From an uncultured bacterium (GTDB taxonomy: Bacteria > Bacteroidota > Rhodothermia > Rhodothermales > Rubricoccaceae): a stretch of DNA of 64,000 nt. This document shows positions 1 to 8,585 of the stretch, one piece after another (the first letter of the stretch is position 1; each line of letters opens with the position of its first letter). Below the pieces are notes generated by a model. The model had not been told where the DNA came from and made no database searches. It was given only the letters and a program-made list of their open reading frames with translations. The position numbers were made by a program, and so were the translations under genes. The stretch covers positions 186,001 through 250,000 of the forward strand of contig CANLSR010000001.1 of the NCBI GenBank assembly GCA_947493945.1. The letters are read 5' to 3'.

Positions 1-1163
1 AGGGCGACCAGGCGCACGCCGAGACCGAGGCCGGCCCAGTAGCGCCCGAACCGGTCCAGGCGGCGGGCCGCCTCGACGCCCCCGGCCGTGCGGACGCGGA
101 GGACGACCAGGCGGCCGGTGCCACTGAGCCCCAGCGCGTTGCGGTCGGCGGCGCCGGGGCGGATCCCAGCGCGACCCTCGGCCGGGGCGCGGAGGCCGTC
201 CCCGAACAGGAGCGGACCGACCAGCGCGCCGGCCGCCTGGGCGTCGGCCTCGGAGAGCCCCAACCGCTGGCGGCGGTCGTGCTCGGCACGGTCGGCGGCC
301 GAGATCGCGGCCTCGACGGCAGATGCCGACGTCAAAGCCTCGGCGGTCTCGGTCACCGCGTCGCGCGAGCGCCCGCCCGTCAGGCCAAACGTCCGCTCGG
401 CCTCGCCATTCTCTGGCACCGCTACGACGGTGCGCAGGGCGACGACGGGGTCGAGCACGGGACCCGTCGTCCCGCCCAATGCGCCCGGCGCGTCGAGCGC
501 GGCCGGCGCCATGCGATGACGCCCGCGGCCGACGAACGCCAGTCGGTCGGTCTCCCAGGACACCGATTCGGCGCCGCCGTCGAGCCAGTGCGCGAGCCAG
601 ATCGGCGCGTCTTCGGGCGAGCGCGGGCGCCGCTGGGCGACGAGGGCCGGCTGGCCGTCGATCCGCTCCGTCTGGACGAACAGCTTCGAGAACGCGGGGT
701 GCGCTGCGTCGGCGGCCCGGTCGTGCAGGACGACCTCGGCGAACGTCGTCACCTCGACCCGGCGGGCGCGCCCGTCCAGCGGCGTCAGCCGGAGCCGGCC
801 GACCAGGGCGCCCCGCTCCGCGACGGCCAGGCACAGGCGCGTTTCGAGCCCGTCGTCCTCGCGCACGACCTCGACCGTGCCCGGCCCGAACTCGGCGTGG
901 TAGGCGTCCGGCGCGGGCTCTGGCCGCCACCCCGCCGTCCACACGCGGCCGGTGTCGAGGTCGCGGAAGAAGACCAGGAGCCCGTCGGCGTCCTCGACGG
1001 CGTCGCCCCGCCACCGCGTCAGGTCGGCGCCGTCGAACGTGACGACGCCCGTCCCGGCGGCGGTGAGAGCCGCCGTGAGTCCGCCGGCGCCCAGGAGGTG
1101 GGTGGGCGAGACGGCGCCCAAGCTGGCGGCGGCGATGGGGCGGGGCGAGACGGCGAGTTCCAC
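1..1163 (-). CDS. GH94 (glycosyltransferase-36 type) phosphorylase-like protein, partial at window edge
   Basis: The reading frame stays open from about 1163 to base 1 on the minus strand, so the C-terminus lies outside the window. The translation shows marks of the GH94 N-terminal region as found in cyclic beta-1,2-glucan synthases and 1,2-beta-oligoglucan phosphorylases: LTRWRGD, FFRDLDTGRVW near the start, then AHPAFSKLFVQTE and IWLAHWLDGG. The glycosyltransferase half of a cyclic glucan synthase cannot be present, because the frame begins just before the GH94 region. A stand-alone phosphorylase acting on beta-1,2-oligoglucans is therefore the best guess. The start is taken as GTG at 1163, since no ATG precedes the conserved part; it is uncertain. 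It is the last visible gene of the glycan operon, 79 bp after an ABC permease. Confidence 0.75.
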   Translation of the reverse strand, partial: MELAVSPRPIAAASLGAVSPTHLLGAGGLTAALTAAGTGVVTFDGADLTRWRGDAVEDADGLLVFFRDLDTGRVWTAGWRPEPAPDAYHAEFGPGTVEVVREDDGLETRLCLAVAERGALVGRLRLTPLDGRARRVEVTTFAEVVLHDRAADAAHPAFSKLFVQTERIDGQPALVAQRRPRSPEDAPIWLAHWLDGGAESVSWETDRLAFVGRGRHRMAPAALDAPGALGGTTGPVLDPVVALRTVVAVPENGEAERTFGLTGGRSRDAVTETAEALTSASAVEAAISAADRAEHDRRQRLGLSEADAQAAGALVGPLLFGDGLRAPAEGRAGIRPGAADRNALGLSGTGRLVVLRVRTAGGVEAARRLDRFGRYWAGLGLGVRLVA

Positions 1164-1242
1164 GGACGGGATGGTGAGTTGAGGAGGATGGGAGCACGAG
1201 AGCCAAACCCGCTCGGCCGGGGCCCGCCTGGCCGGCCCGCGC

Positions 1243-2064
1243 TCAGCCCTTGACGCTGCCGAGCATGATGCCCCGGATGTACTGGCGCTGGAGGACGAGG
1301 AAGACGAGGAGCACGGGGAGCGTGGTCACGACGGCCCCCGCCATCATGAACTCGTTGTCCTGGACCCGCTCGCGCGCCAGCGTCGCCAGCGCGACGGGCA
1401 ACGTGTAGAGGTCGTCGTCGGTCAGGACGATGAGCGGCCACATAAAGTCGTTCCACGAGCCCATAAACGTGAACAGGGCCAGCGTGACCAGGACCGGCCG
1501 CAAGACCGGGAGCGCGACCCGCCAGTAGACGGCGAACTCGGTCGCCCCGTCGATCCGCGCCGCCTCCAGCAGGCTCTCGGGGATGGAGCGCGCGAACTGG
1601 CGGACGAGGAAGATGCCGAAGATGCTCGCCGCCGCCGGGACGACCACGCCGGCGTACGAGTTGACCAAGCCCAGGGCGCGCATTTCGAGGAAGAGCGGCA
1701 ACATCGCCACCTGGGCCGGGATCACCAGGCCGGCCAGGAGCGCCTGGAACAACCGCTCACGCCCCCGGAAGCGGAGCTTGGCGAAGGCGTAGCCCGCCAG
1801 CGAGTTGACGAACAACGAGGCCGTCGTGACGGCGGCCGCCACCAACGCGCTGTTGAAGAGGTAGCGCCCCATGTCGGCCCGGGCGAACAGGGCGCGGTAG
1901 TGCTCCAGCGTCGGGGCGCTGGGGAGCAGCGGCGGCGGGAACGTGCCGGCCTCGCCCGTCGGCATCAGCGACGCCGACACCATCCACAGGAGCGGGAACG
2001 CCGTCAGCGCCGCCCCGACCAGCAGGACCGCGTAGAGGAGCGTCTTGGCCAGGCCGCGGCTCAT
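1243..2064 (-). CDS. Carbohydrate ABC transporter permease, MalG type
   Basis: 273 residues, the normal size for the second inner-membrane permease of a sugar ABC importer. Membrane segments run from LLYAVLLVGAALTAFPLLW onward. The EAA loop that contacts the ATPase is visible as EAARIDGA, followed by FMGSWNDFMWPL near the end, typical of the MalG/LacG family. The start is the ATG at 2064, which overlaps the stop of the upstream permease gene (ATGA), indicating translational coupling. No ATP-binding subunit is encoded in the window, so the ATPase is either beyond base 1 or shared with another system. Confidence 0.93.
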   Translation of the reverse strand: MSRGLAKTLLYAVLLVGAALTAFPLLWMVSASLMPTGEAGTFPPPLLPSAPTLEHYRALFARADMGRYLFNSALVAAAVTTASLFVNSLAGYAFAKLRFRGRERLFQALLAGLVIPAQVAMLPLFLEMRALGLVNSYAGVVVPAAASIFGIFLVRQFARSIPESLLEAARIDGATEFAVYWRVALPVLRPVLVTLALFTFMGSWNDFMWPLIVLTDDDLYTLPVALATLARERVQDNEFMMAGAVVTTLPVLLVFLVLQRQYIRGIMLGSVKG

Positions 2065-3026
2065 GGCTCGTCGCGCTGGAGCCGGAGCTGGACGAGCGTC
2101 CCGGCGAGCATGAGCACGAACAGGACGAACGCGACGGCCGAGGCGTAGCCCAGATTCCACCACTTGAACCCCTCCTCGTACATCAGGTAGACGACGCTGA
2201 CGGTGCTCCGGAGCGGCCCGCCCTCGGTCATGACGTAGGGCTCGGCGAACAGCTGGAAGTAGCCGATCATGGTGATCACGCCGACGAACAGGAACGTCGG
2301 CGCGAGGTGGGGGAGCGTGACGTGGCGGAACCGGGCCCACGGCCCGGCCCCGTCCAGCTCGGCCGCCTCGTAGAGCTCCCCGGGCACGCCCGCCAGCCCG
2401 GCGACGAAGATGACCATGTTGTAGCCGAAGTTTTTCCACACGGCCAGCCCGATGATCGCCGGCATGGCCCACGCCGGGTCGCCCAGCCAGTCGACCGGCC
2501 CCAGCCCGACGAGCCCGAGCCCGGCGTTGAGCAGCCCGTACTGGGCGTTGTAGAGGTAGCGCCACACGACCGCCACGGCCACCAGCGTGGTCACGACGGG
2601 CGCGAAGAAGACCGTCCGCCACAGCCCCTTCCACCGGACCAGCTTCGAGCTGACCGCCAGCGCCGCGCCCAGCGACACGGCCACCGACAGCGGCCCCCCG
2701 ACGGCCACGAAGTAGAGCGTATTCCCCAGCGCCCGCCAGAACTCCCCGCTCCGGGCCAGCTCCAGGTAGTTCTTCAGCCCGACGAACCGCGCCGTGCTGG
2801 GGTCGGCGAGCGCGTAGAGGTCGAAGTCGGTCAGGCTCAGCGCGAGCGCGGCCAGGACGGGCAGGACGAAGAACAGGCCGATGACCAGCAGCGCCGGCGC
2901 GACGAACCACACGGCCGCCCGGCTGGCGGCGGCCGTGGGCGGGCGCGGCCGCCGGCGGCGCGGGCGGCGGGCGGCGGGGCCGATCGCGGTCGCCAGGTCG
3001 GCGTCGGTGTGGGCGGCCGTGCTCAC
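2061..3026 (-). CDS. Carbohydrate ABC transporter permease, MalF type
   Basis: First inner-membrane permease of the sugar importer. Six or so membrane segments begin at AVWFVAPALLVIGLFFVLP. The EAA loop appears as EAAELDGAGPWARFRHVTLP, and PYVMTEGGP is typical of the MalF/UgpA group. The start is doubtful: the frame is open up to a GTG at 3161, but no ATG lies upstream of the first membrane segment. I chose the GTG at 3026, giving 321 residues with a basic, proline-rich N-terminal tail. The 3' end overlaps the MalG-type gene by four bases, so the two are cotranslated partners. Confidence 0.88.
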   Translation of the reverse strand: MSTAAHTDADLATAIGPAARRPRRRRPRPPTAAASRAAVWFVAPALLVIGLFFVLPVLAALALSLTDFDLYALADPSTARFVGLKNYLELARSGEFWRALGNTLYFVAVGGPLSVAVSLGAALAVSSKLVRWKGLWRTVFFAPVVTTLVAVAVVWRYLYNAQYGLLNAGLGLVGLGPVDWLGDPAWAMPAIIGLAVWKNFGYNMVIFVAGLAGVPGELYEAAELDGAGPWARFRHVTLPHLAPTFLFVGVITMIGYFQLFAEPYVMTEGGPLRSTVSVVYLMYEEGFKWWNLGYASAVAFVLFVLMLAGTLVQLRLQRDEP

Positions 3027-3269
3027 TCTGGGCTGGGGCGTGGGGGGAGGCCGCCGGGCAGCCGGCCGGCGAGGCGCGCGCGCGTCCTCACCCGCCGGGG
3101 CGCTGACCGCGACGAACGCCGGGCCGGGCCCGCCAACGCGTGTCGCCCCTCCCGAGGCCACGCCCCCGAGAGCCGGCAGGCCCCGCCCGCCAGCGTGCGA
3201 GCGGGGTGGTAAACGCGGAGCTCCCGGGGTGCCGTGACCATTGCAGTATCTACGAACGAACCGGCCCGT

Positions 3270-4547
3270 TTACCTCCCCCCTCCCCCCGCGCGCCCCCGG
3301 CTCAGCAGCCACCGGCGCTTTTCCAAGATCCGGTCCACGTCGGCGTCCATCGCGGCGACGGCCTGGTCGGCGGTCATCTGGCCGCGCGCGGCGAACTCGG
3401 CGTACGTGCGCAGGGTCTGGGCCACCCGCTCCTGCTCCGGGATCTTGGGCGTCGGGCGGACGTGGCGGAGCTGGTCGCGGAAGGCGCGGGCGTACGGGTC
3501 GTCGGCGAGCCCCGACGCCTCCCAGGCCGACTCGCGCGCGGGGAGGTTCCCCGTGAGCGCGTTGAAGGCCACCTGGACGTCGGGCCGCGAGAGGAACTCG
3601 ACGAGCGCCCACGCCTCCCGGGGGTGCGGCGACCGCGCGAAGACGACCAGGCTGGAGCCGCCGGCGACGGAGACGCCCGGCGTGCCGGCCTCGGGCCCCG
3701 GCAGCGGCGCCGTGGCCCAGGAGCCCTGCACGTCGTCCGGGAGGCGGCGCTGGAACTCGCCGATGTTCCAGGGGCCGGTGATGAGGCTGGCGAACCGGCC
3801 GCGCGCGAACTCCTGGTAGACGTTGGAGATCTCGGACCCGCTCGTGGCCGGCGCCAGCCGCTGGCGGAAGAGGCCGGTGTAGAACTCGAAGGCCCGGCGG
3901 AACTCGGGGCTCCGGAAGTTCCCGTAGCGGTCGCCGTCGCGGAGCAGGTCGGCGGTGCTGAGGCCGAGCACGAGCGGGGGCTCGAACTCGTTGACCGGCA
4001 TCAGGATCGGGTGGCCGCCCTCCGGCTGGACCGCTTTCACACGGCGCATCGCCTCTTCCCACTCGGCCCACGTCCCGGGCATCCGGTCGTAGCCCGCCAG
4101 GCGGAACAGGTCGGTCCGGTAGAAGAGGAGCCGGGTGTCCACGTACCACGGGACGCCGAGCACGTGGCCGTCGAGGACGTTGGCGTCCCAGGCACCCGCG
4201 AAGTAGTCGGCCGGCTCCACCACGCCCGACTGGCGGACGTCGGCCGTGAGATCCTCGAGGGCGCCGAGCGCGGCGAGCTCGGGCACCCAGGTGTTGCCGA
4301 GTTGCGCCACGTCGGGCGTGGCGCGGCCGGCGAACGCCGTCAGCAGCTTCTCGTGGGCCGAGGTCCACGGCAGCTGCTGGAGGTGAACGCGGACGCCGGG
4401 GTGCTCGGCCTCGAACTGGTCGAGCAGCGGTTGCACGTTCTCGCCCTCGGCGCCCATGGCCCAGAACTCTAGCTCCACTCCGTCCGTCTCGGCTCCGCCG
4501 CACCCGGCGACGGCAACGGCGGCGAGCAGGAGCACAAGGCCCCTCAC
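3270..4547 (-). CDS. Extracellular sugar-binding lipoprotein of an ABC importer
   Basis: 425 residues. A short signal peptide ends in the lipobox AVAGC, making Cys16 the lipidated residue. The mature part has the family 1 solute-binding fold seen in MalE/UgpB-type proteins: VELEFWAMGAEGE, FEAEHPGVRV, the internal ITGPWNIGEFQ and SSLVVFARSPHPREAW. It should capture oligosaccharides in the periplasm and pass them to the two permeases downstream. It starts at GTG 4547, whose bases overlap the stop of the GH31 gene (GTGA), so enzyme and binding protein are coupled. The roughly 240 bp to the chosen start of the next permease gene may include part of that gene. Confidence 0.93.
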   Translation of the reverse strand: MRGLVLLLAAVAVAGCGGAETDGVELEFWAMGAEGENVQPLLDQFEAEHPGVRVHLQQLPWTSAHEKLLTAFAGRATPDVAQLGNTWVPELAALGALEDLTADVRQSGVVEPADYFAGAWDANVLDGHVLGVPWYVDTRLLFYRTDLFRLAGYDRMPGTWAEWEEAMRRVKAVQPEGGHPILMPVNEFEPPLVLGLSTADLLRDGDRYGNFRSPEFRRAFEFYTGLFRQRLAPATSGSEISNVYQEFARGRFASLITGPWNIGEFQRRLPDDVQGSWATAPLPGPEAGTPGVSVAGGSSLVVFARSPHPREAWALVEFLSRPDVQVAFNALTGNLPARESAWEASGLADDPYARAFRDQLRHVRPTPKIPEQERVAQTLRTYAEFAARGQMTADQAVAAMDADVDRILEKRRWLLSRGRAGGGGR

Positions 4548-6931
4548 CGGACCGTGACCCGCTGGCGGTCGCCGCGCTCGGGGACCTCGACGGTCAGCGT
4601 GCGGCGCTCGGGGTCGTAGGAAACGGCCGAGGCCGGCACCGGCTGGCCGTCGGCGGTCACCTCGCGCGGGGCGTCCAGGTCCCGCAGGCGCAGGCGCAGG
4701 GTGCGCGCGGGCACGTCGTAGCCGTCGTGGCCCACCGTGCGCGTCACGACCACGGCCCCGTCCTCGGAGGCGATCTCGAAGTCGGTCTCGCGGTACGCCC
4801 CGCCCTCGAAGTCGAACGACGCGCCGTCGTCCTCATAAAGGCGTGTGGCTCCGGAGGCCCCGCCGGGGAACGCCTCCACGGTCAGGATCGGCGCCGGGAT
4901 CTCGCCCGTGTGCTGGACGAGCTCCTGGGACACGAGCAGGCCTCCCGCGCGCAGGAACATCGGCAGCCGCCGGAGCGGGGCCTCGACCACGACCCACTGG
5001 CGGCCGCCGTAGCGCTCGCCGGTGTCGAGCGCCAGCCAGTCGCCGGCGGGGAGGTAGACGCGCTGGAGCCGGCCCCCCTCCTCCACCACGGGCGCCACCA
5101 GCAGGTGGTCGCCGACCAGGAACTGGTGATCGGTGCGGTAGGCCTCGGGGTCGTCCTGGAACCGCCAGAACAGGGGGCGGAGCGCGGGCGCGCCCGTCCG
5201 GTGCGCCTCCTCCATCAGGGTGTAGAGCGTGGGCAGCATCCGGTAGCGCAGCGAGATCGCGTCGCGCGCGATGGCCTCGACGCCGGGGCCGAACGACCAC
5301 GGCTCCTGAGACGGCGAGTCGTGGTGGGCGTGCGTCCGGAGCAGCGGCGAAAAGGCCGCGGCCTGGATCCAGCGCGCGTACAGCTCGGGCGTCGCGATGC
5401 CCTCGAAGCCGCCCACGTCCGCCCCGTTGAACGGGATCCCCGACAGCCCCATCCCCAGCGTCATACGGACGCTCAGCGCCAGGTGCTCCCACGACGAGAC
5501 GTTGTCGCCGGTCCAGACGGCCGTGTGGCGCTGGCCGCCCGCGAAGCCGGCGCGCGTGAGCACGAACGGGCGCTCGTCGGGTCGCCGCTGGCGGAGGCCT
5601 TCGTAGGCCGTCTGGCCCATGTAGTAGGCGTAGAGGTTGCGCATCCGCCGCATCGGGCCGCCCGCGAGCACGAGCTCGTTGGGGACCGCCTTGCCCCACA
5701 CGGCCGGCTCGTTCATGTCGTTCCAGATGCCGTCCACGCCCTGGTCCAGCATCGCGTCCAGCCGGCCGGCCCACCAGTCGCGCGTGGCGGCGCTGGTGAA
5801 GTCGGGGAAGTAGGAGCGGCCCGGCCAGACGGAGGCGACGTACGGCTGGCCGTCGGGGTAGCGGACGAAGTGGTCGCCGGCCAGCCCCTCCTGCGCCACG
5901 GCGTAGTCCGGGTCCTCCTTGACGCCGGGGTCGATGATGACGACCGTCTTGAACCCGATGTCCTCCAGCTGGCGGAGCATCCCCTCGGGGTCGGGGAACG
6001 CGTCGGGTTCCCAGGTGAACACGCGGTACCCGTCCATGTGGCCGATGTCGAGGTAGATCACGTCGGCCGGGATGGCCTTTTCGCGGTAGGTCTGGGCGAC
6101 GCGCAGCACCTCGGAATCCGGCGTGTAGCTCCAGCGCGACTGCTGGGCGCCGAGCGCCCACCGCGGCGGCATAAACGGCCGGCCGGTCAGCGCCGTGTAG
6201 CGGTCCACGACGTCGGCGATCTGGGGGCCGGCGATAAACAGGTAGTCGAGCGGCCCGCGCTCGGCGCCCAGCGTGGTGTAGCGGTGCGTGCCCGCGCCCA
6301 GGTTGAACGTGGAGCGGGAGCTGTTGTGGAGGTAGAGCCCGTACGCCCGGCCGCCGCGCACGCCGATCACGAACGGGACGGCCTGGTACAACGGGTCGGT
6401 GTCGTTGGAGTAGGCCGGGATGTCGCTCGTCCACATCGTCCACTCGCGGTGGGCCTTGTCCAGCGGGCCGGTCTTCTCGCCCAGCCCGTAGAACCGCTCG
6501 GCGGGGTCGCGCACCTTGGCCGTGCGCACCTCGGGGCCGTCCCAGCCGATCCCCAGCGCCGGGTCGTCCTCGACGCGGAGGCCGCCGCGGTCGCCCAGCG
6601 TAACGCGGCACGGCGAGCGGTGGACGGTCACCTCGGCGCGGTCGGCCCACAACCGCCAGCCGTCGGCGGTCTCCTCGGCCTGCACCGCTGGCGGCCGCTC
6701 TGGCGCGTCGAGCGGGAGCGCCAGCGGCTCGTCGGTGACGCCCGGGCGGTCGAGCGTGACGCGGACCACGGCGTCGGTCAGGAAGCGGACCCGGAGCCTA
6801 GCGCCGGGCGCGCACGACACGTCCGCGCCGGCCCCGGTGGGCGAGAAGTCGGTGGCGTCGCCCAGGAAAACGAACTGGCCCTGGGCCGGGGCGGCGGTCG
6901 CCATGAGGATCAAGAGGGCGAAACAACGCAT
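4544..6931 (-). CDS. GH31 family alpha-glucosidase, secreted
   Basis: 795 residues with a signal peptide (MRCFALLILMATAAPAQGQ). The GH31 core is clear: FYGLGEKTGPLDK, then GIWNDMNEP with the catalytic nucleophile Asp at about residue 405, and AVWTGDN with the acid/base Asp at about 476. Strand-swap features such as HAHHDSPSQEPW and LRYRMLPTLYTLMEEA follow, with beta-sandwich domains at the C-terminus. Family members mostly release alpha-linked glucose or xylose from non-reducing ends. The start is the ATG at 6931, which shares a base with the stop of the symporter gene (TGATG). Its alpha-specific fold contrasts with the beta-1,2-glucan enzymes in the same operon. Confidence 0.95.
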   Translation of the reverse strand: MRCFALLILMATAAPAQGQFVFLGDATDFSPTGAGADVSCAPGARLRVRFLTDAVVRVTLDRPGVTDEPLALPLDAPERPPAVQAEETADGWRLWADRAEVTVHRSPCRVTLGDRGGLRVEDDPALGIGWDGPEVRTAKVRDPAERFYGLGEKTGPLDKAHREWTMWTSDIPAYSNDTDPLYQAVPFVIGVRGGRAYGLYLHNSSRSTFNLGAGTHRYTTLGAERGPLDYLFIAGPQIADVVDRYTALTGRPFMPPRWALGAQQSRWSYTPDSEVLRVAQTYREKAIPADVIYLDIGHMDGYRVFTWEPDAFPDPEGMLRQLEDIGFKTVVIIDPGVKEDPDYAVAQEGLAGDHFVRYPDGQPYVASVWPGRSYFPDFTSAATRDWWAGRLDAMLDQGVDGIWNDMNEPAVWGKAVPNELVLAGGPMRRMRNLYAYYMGQTAYEGLRQRRPDERPFVLTRAGFAGGQRHTAVWTGDNVSSWEHLALSVRMTLGMGLSGIPFNGADVGGFEGIATPELYARWIQAAAFSPLLRTHAHHDSPSQEPWSFGPGVEAIARDAISLRYRMLPTLYTLMEEAHRTGAPALRPLFWRFQDDPEAYRTDHQFLVGDHLLVAPVVEEGGRLQRVYLPAGDWLALDTGERYGGRQWVVVEAPLRRLPMFLRAGGLLVSQELVQHTGEIPAPILTVEAFPGGASGATRLYEDDGASFDFEGGAYRETDFEIASEDGAVVVTRTVGHDGYDVPARTLRLRLRDLDAPREVTADGQPVPASAVSYDPERRTLTVEVPERGDRQRVTVR

Positions 6932-8577
6932 CACGAGAACACGACCCAGACGGCGAGGACGCACACGACCAAGAGCCCGGTGAGCCAGAGGTCGACCCGG
7001 CGCCACGCCGAGTCCGACGCCACGGCCTCCCCGCCGGGCGCCGTCGTCCCGAACGTGAGCCCGTCGGCCTTGTGGGCTGGCGGCGGGGCCGTGAGGAGCG
7101 AGACGCCCACCAGTACGGCCGTGCACACGACGAACAGGCCGATGGCGACGTAGAGGAAGTTGGTCTCGGCCAGCGCCTCCCACACCGACCCGGCCGCGAG
7201 CCCGTCCCCAGCCGGCCCGTTCGCGACCTCCAGCAACAGCCGGCCCACGCCGAGCGCCAGCCCCACGAGCAGCGACGAGATCGCGCCCTGGGCGTTGAGC
7301 CGGGGCCACAGCAGCCCGAACAGGAACACGGCCGCGATCGGCGGCGAGATGTAGGCCTGGACCGACTGGATGTAGACGTAGAGCCCGCCCTCGGCCGCCT
7401 CCACGAACGGGATCCACGCCAGCCCCAGGACCGTGAGGGCCACCGTCGACAGCCGCCCGACCCAGACCAGCCGCCGCTCGCTCGCCTCCGGGTTCAGCTT
7501 TTTGTAGACGTCCCAGGTCACCAGCGTAGAGCACGAGTTGAACACGCTCGACAGGCTCGACATCAGCGCCGCGAGCAGGCCGGCGACCACCAGCCCGCGA
7601 AAGCCGACCGGCAGCAGCGCGGCGACGAGCGTCGGGAGCGCCTCGTTGGGATCGGCCAGCGTGATCCGGCCCTGGGCGGCGAGCGTGGTGGCCAGGATGC
7701 CCGGGAGCACGAAGATGAACAGCGGGAGCAGCTTGAGGAAGCCGGCCAGGATGGTGCCCCGGCGCGCGTCGTCGACCGACTTGGCCGAGAGCGTCCGCTG
7801 GACGATGAACTGGTCGGTGCACCAGTACCACACGCCCAGGATCGGGGCGCCGAACAGGATGCCGGTCCACGGGAAGTCCGGGTCCGACGCCGGCTTCCAC
7901 ATGTCGAAGAAGTCCGGCCCGACCGTGCCCGCCATCACGCCCCACCCGCCCACGGCCGAGAGGCCGGCGAACGTGACCGCCGCCGCGCCGCCGATGAGCA
8001 CGAACGTCTGCAGCAGGTCGGTGTAGAGGACGGCCCTCAGCCCGCCGAAGACGGTGTAGGCGCCGGTCACGGCGACGACGATCAGCGCGCCCGTCCAGAA
8101 CGGGACGCCGACGGCCGAGAACACGACGGCCCCGGCGAAGATCGTGACCGAGATCTTGGTCAGGACGTAGGCCAGGATCGAGACCGTGGCGAGGTACCAC
8201 CGGGCCCCGGCGCTGTAGCGGCGCTCGAGGAACTCGGGCATCGTGAACACGCCGCTCCGGATGTAGAACGGGACGAACACCCAGCCGAGCAGGAGCAGGA
8301 TGAGCGACGCCAGCACCTCGAACTGCCCCGGGGCCATGCCGCTCGCGGCGCCGGAGCCCGCGAGCCCGACCAGGTGCTCGGACCCGATGTTGGACGAGAA
8401 CAGGCTGGCGCCGATCACGAACCAGCCGACGTTGCGGCCGGCCAGGAAGTAGTCGGCCGAGTCCTCGCCGCCCCCGGCGCGGCGCTCGCGCAAGGTGGCG
8501 ACGATGGCGACGCCGAAGACGACGACGAAGTAGAGGGCGATGACGCCCCAGTCGAGGGCACCGAGCGGCGTGTTCAT
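6931..8577 (-). CDS. Sodium/solute symporter (SSS family), sugar transporter type
   Basis: 548 residues, about 13 membrane segments. Family marks include DYFLAGRNVGWFVIGASLFSSNIGSEH near the N-terminus, AYTVFGGLRAVLYTDLLQ and GLLAALMSSLSSVFNSCSTL, as in SGLT/vSGLT sugar cotransporters. It probably imports a monosaccharide with sodium. The ATG at 8577 lies eight bases after the GH144 fusion gene, and the stop overlaps the GH31 start by one base. The same operon also encodes an ABC sugar importer, so two inner-membrane routes are available, perhaps for monomers and oligomers respectively (inference). Confidence 0.94.
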   Translation of the reverse strand: MNTPLGALDWGVIALYFVVVFGVAIVATLRERRAGGGEDSADYFLAGRNVGWFVIGASLFSSNIGSEHLVGLAGSGAASGMAPGQFEVLASLILLLLGWVFVPFYIRSGVFTMPEFLERRYSAGARWYLATVSILAYVLTKISVTIFAGAVVFSAVGVPFWTGALIVVAVTGAYTVFGGLRAVLYTDLLQTFVLIGGAAAVTFAGLSAVGGWGVMAGTVGPDFFDMWKPASDPDFPWTGILFGAPILGVWYWCTDQFIVQRTLSAKSVDDARRGTILAGFLKLLPLFIFVLPGILATTLAAQGRITLADPNEALPTLVAALLPVGFRGLVVAGLLAALMSSLSSVFNSCSTLVTWDVYKKLNPEASERRLVWVGRLSTVALTVLGLAWIPFVEAAEGGLYVYIQSVQAYISPPIAAVFLFGLLWPRLNAQGAISSLLVGLALGVGRLLLEVANGPAGDGLAAGSVWEALAETNFLYVAIGLFVVCTAVLVGVSLLTAPPPAHKADGLTFGTTAPGGEAVASDSAWRRVDLWLTGLLVVCVLAVWVVFS

Positions 8578-8585
8578 GCGGGAAG

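Noticed and set aside
1..1163. Cyclic beta-1,2-glucan synthase (NdvB)
   Set aside because: The visible part matches the GH94 portion of such enzymes, but the glycosyltransferase domain that precedes it in NdvB cannot fit because the frame starts at the GH94 region next to another gene.
4727..7153. An 808-codon plus-strand open frame opposite GH31
   Set aside because: Antisense shadow; catalytic motifs of GH31 are on the other strand.
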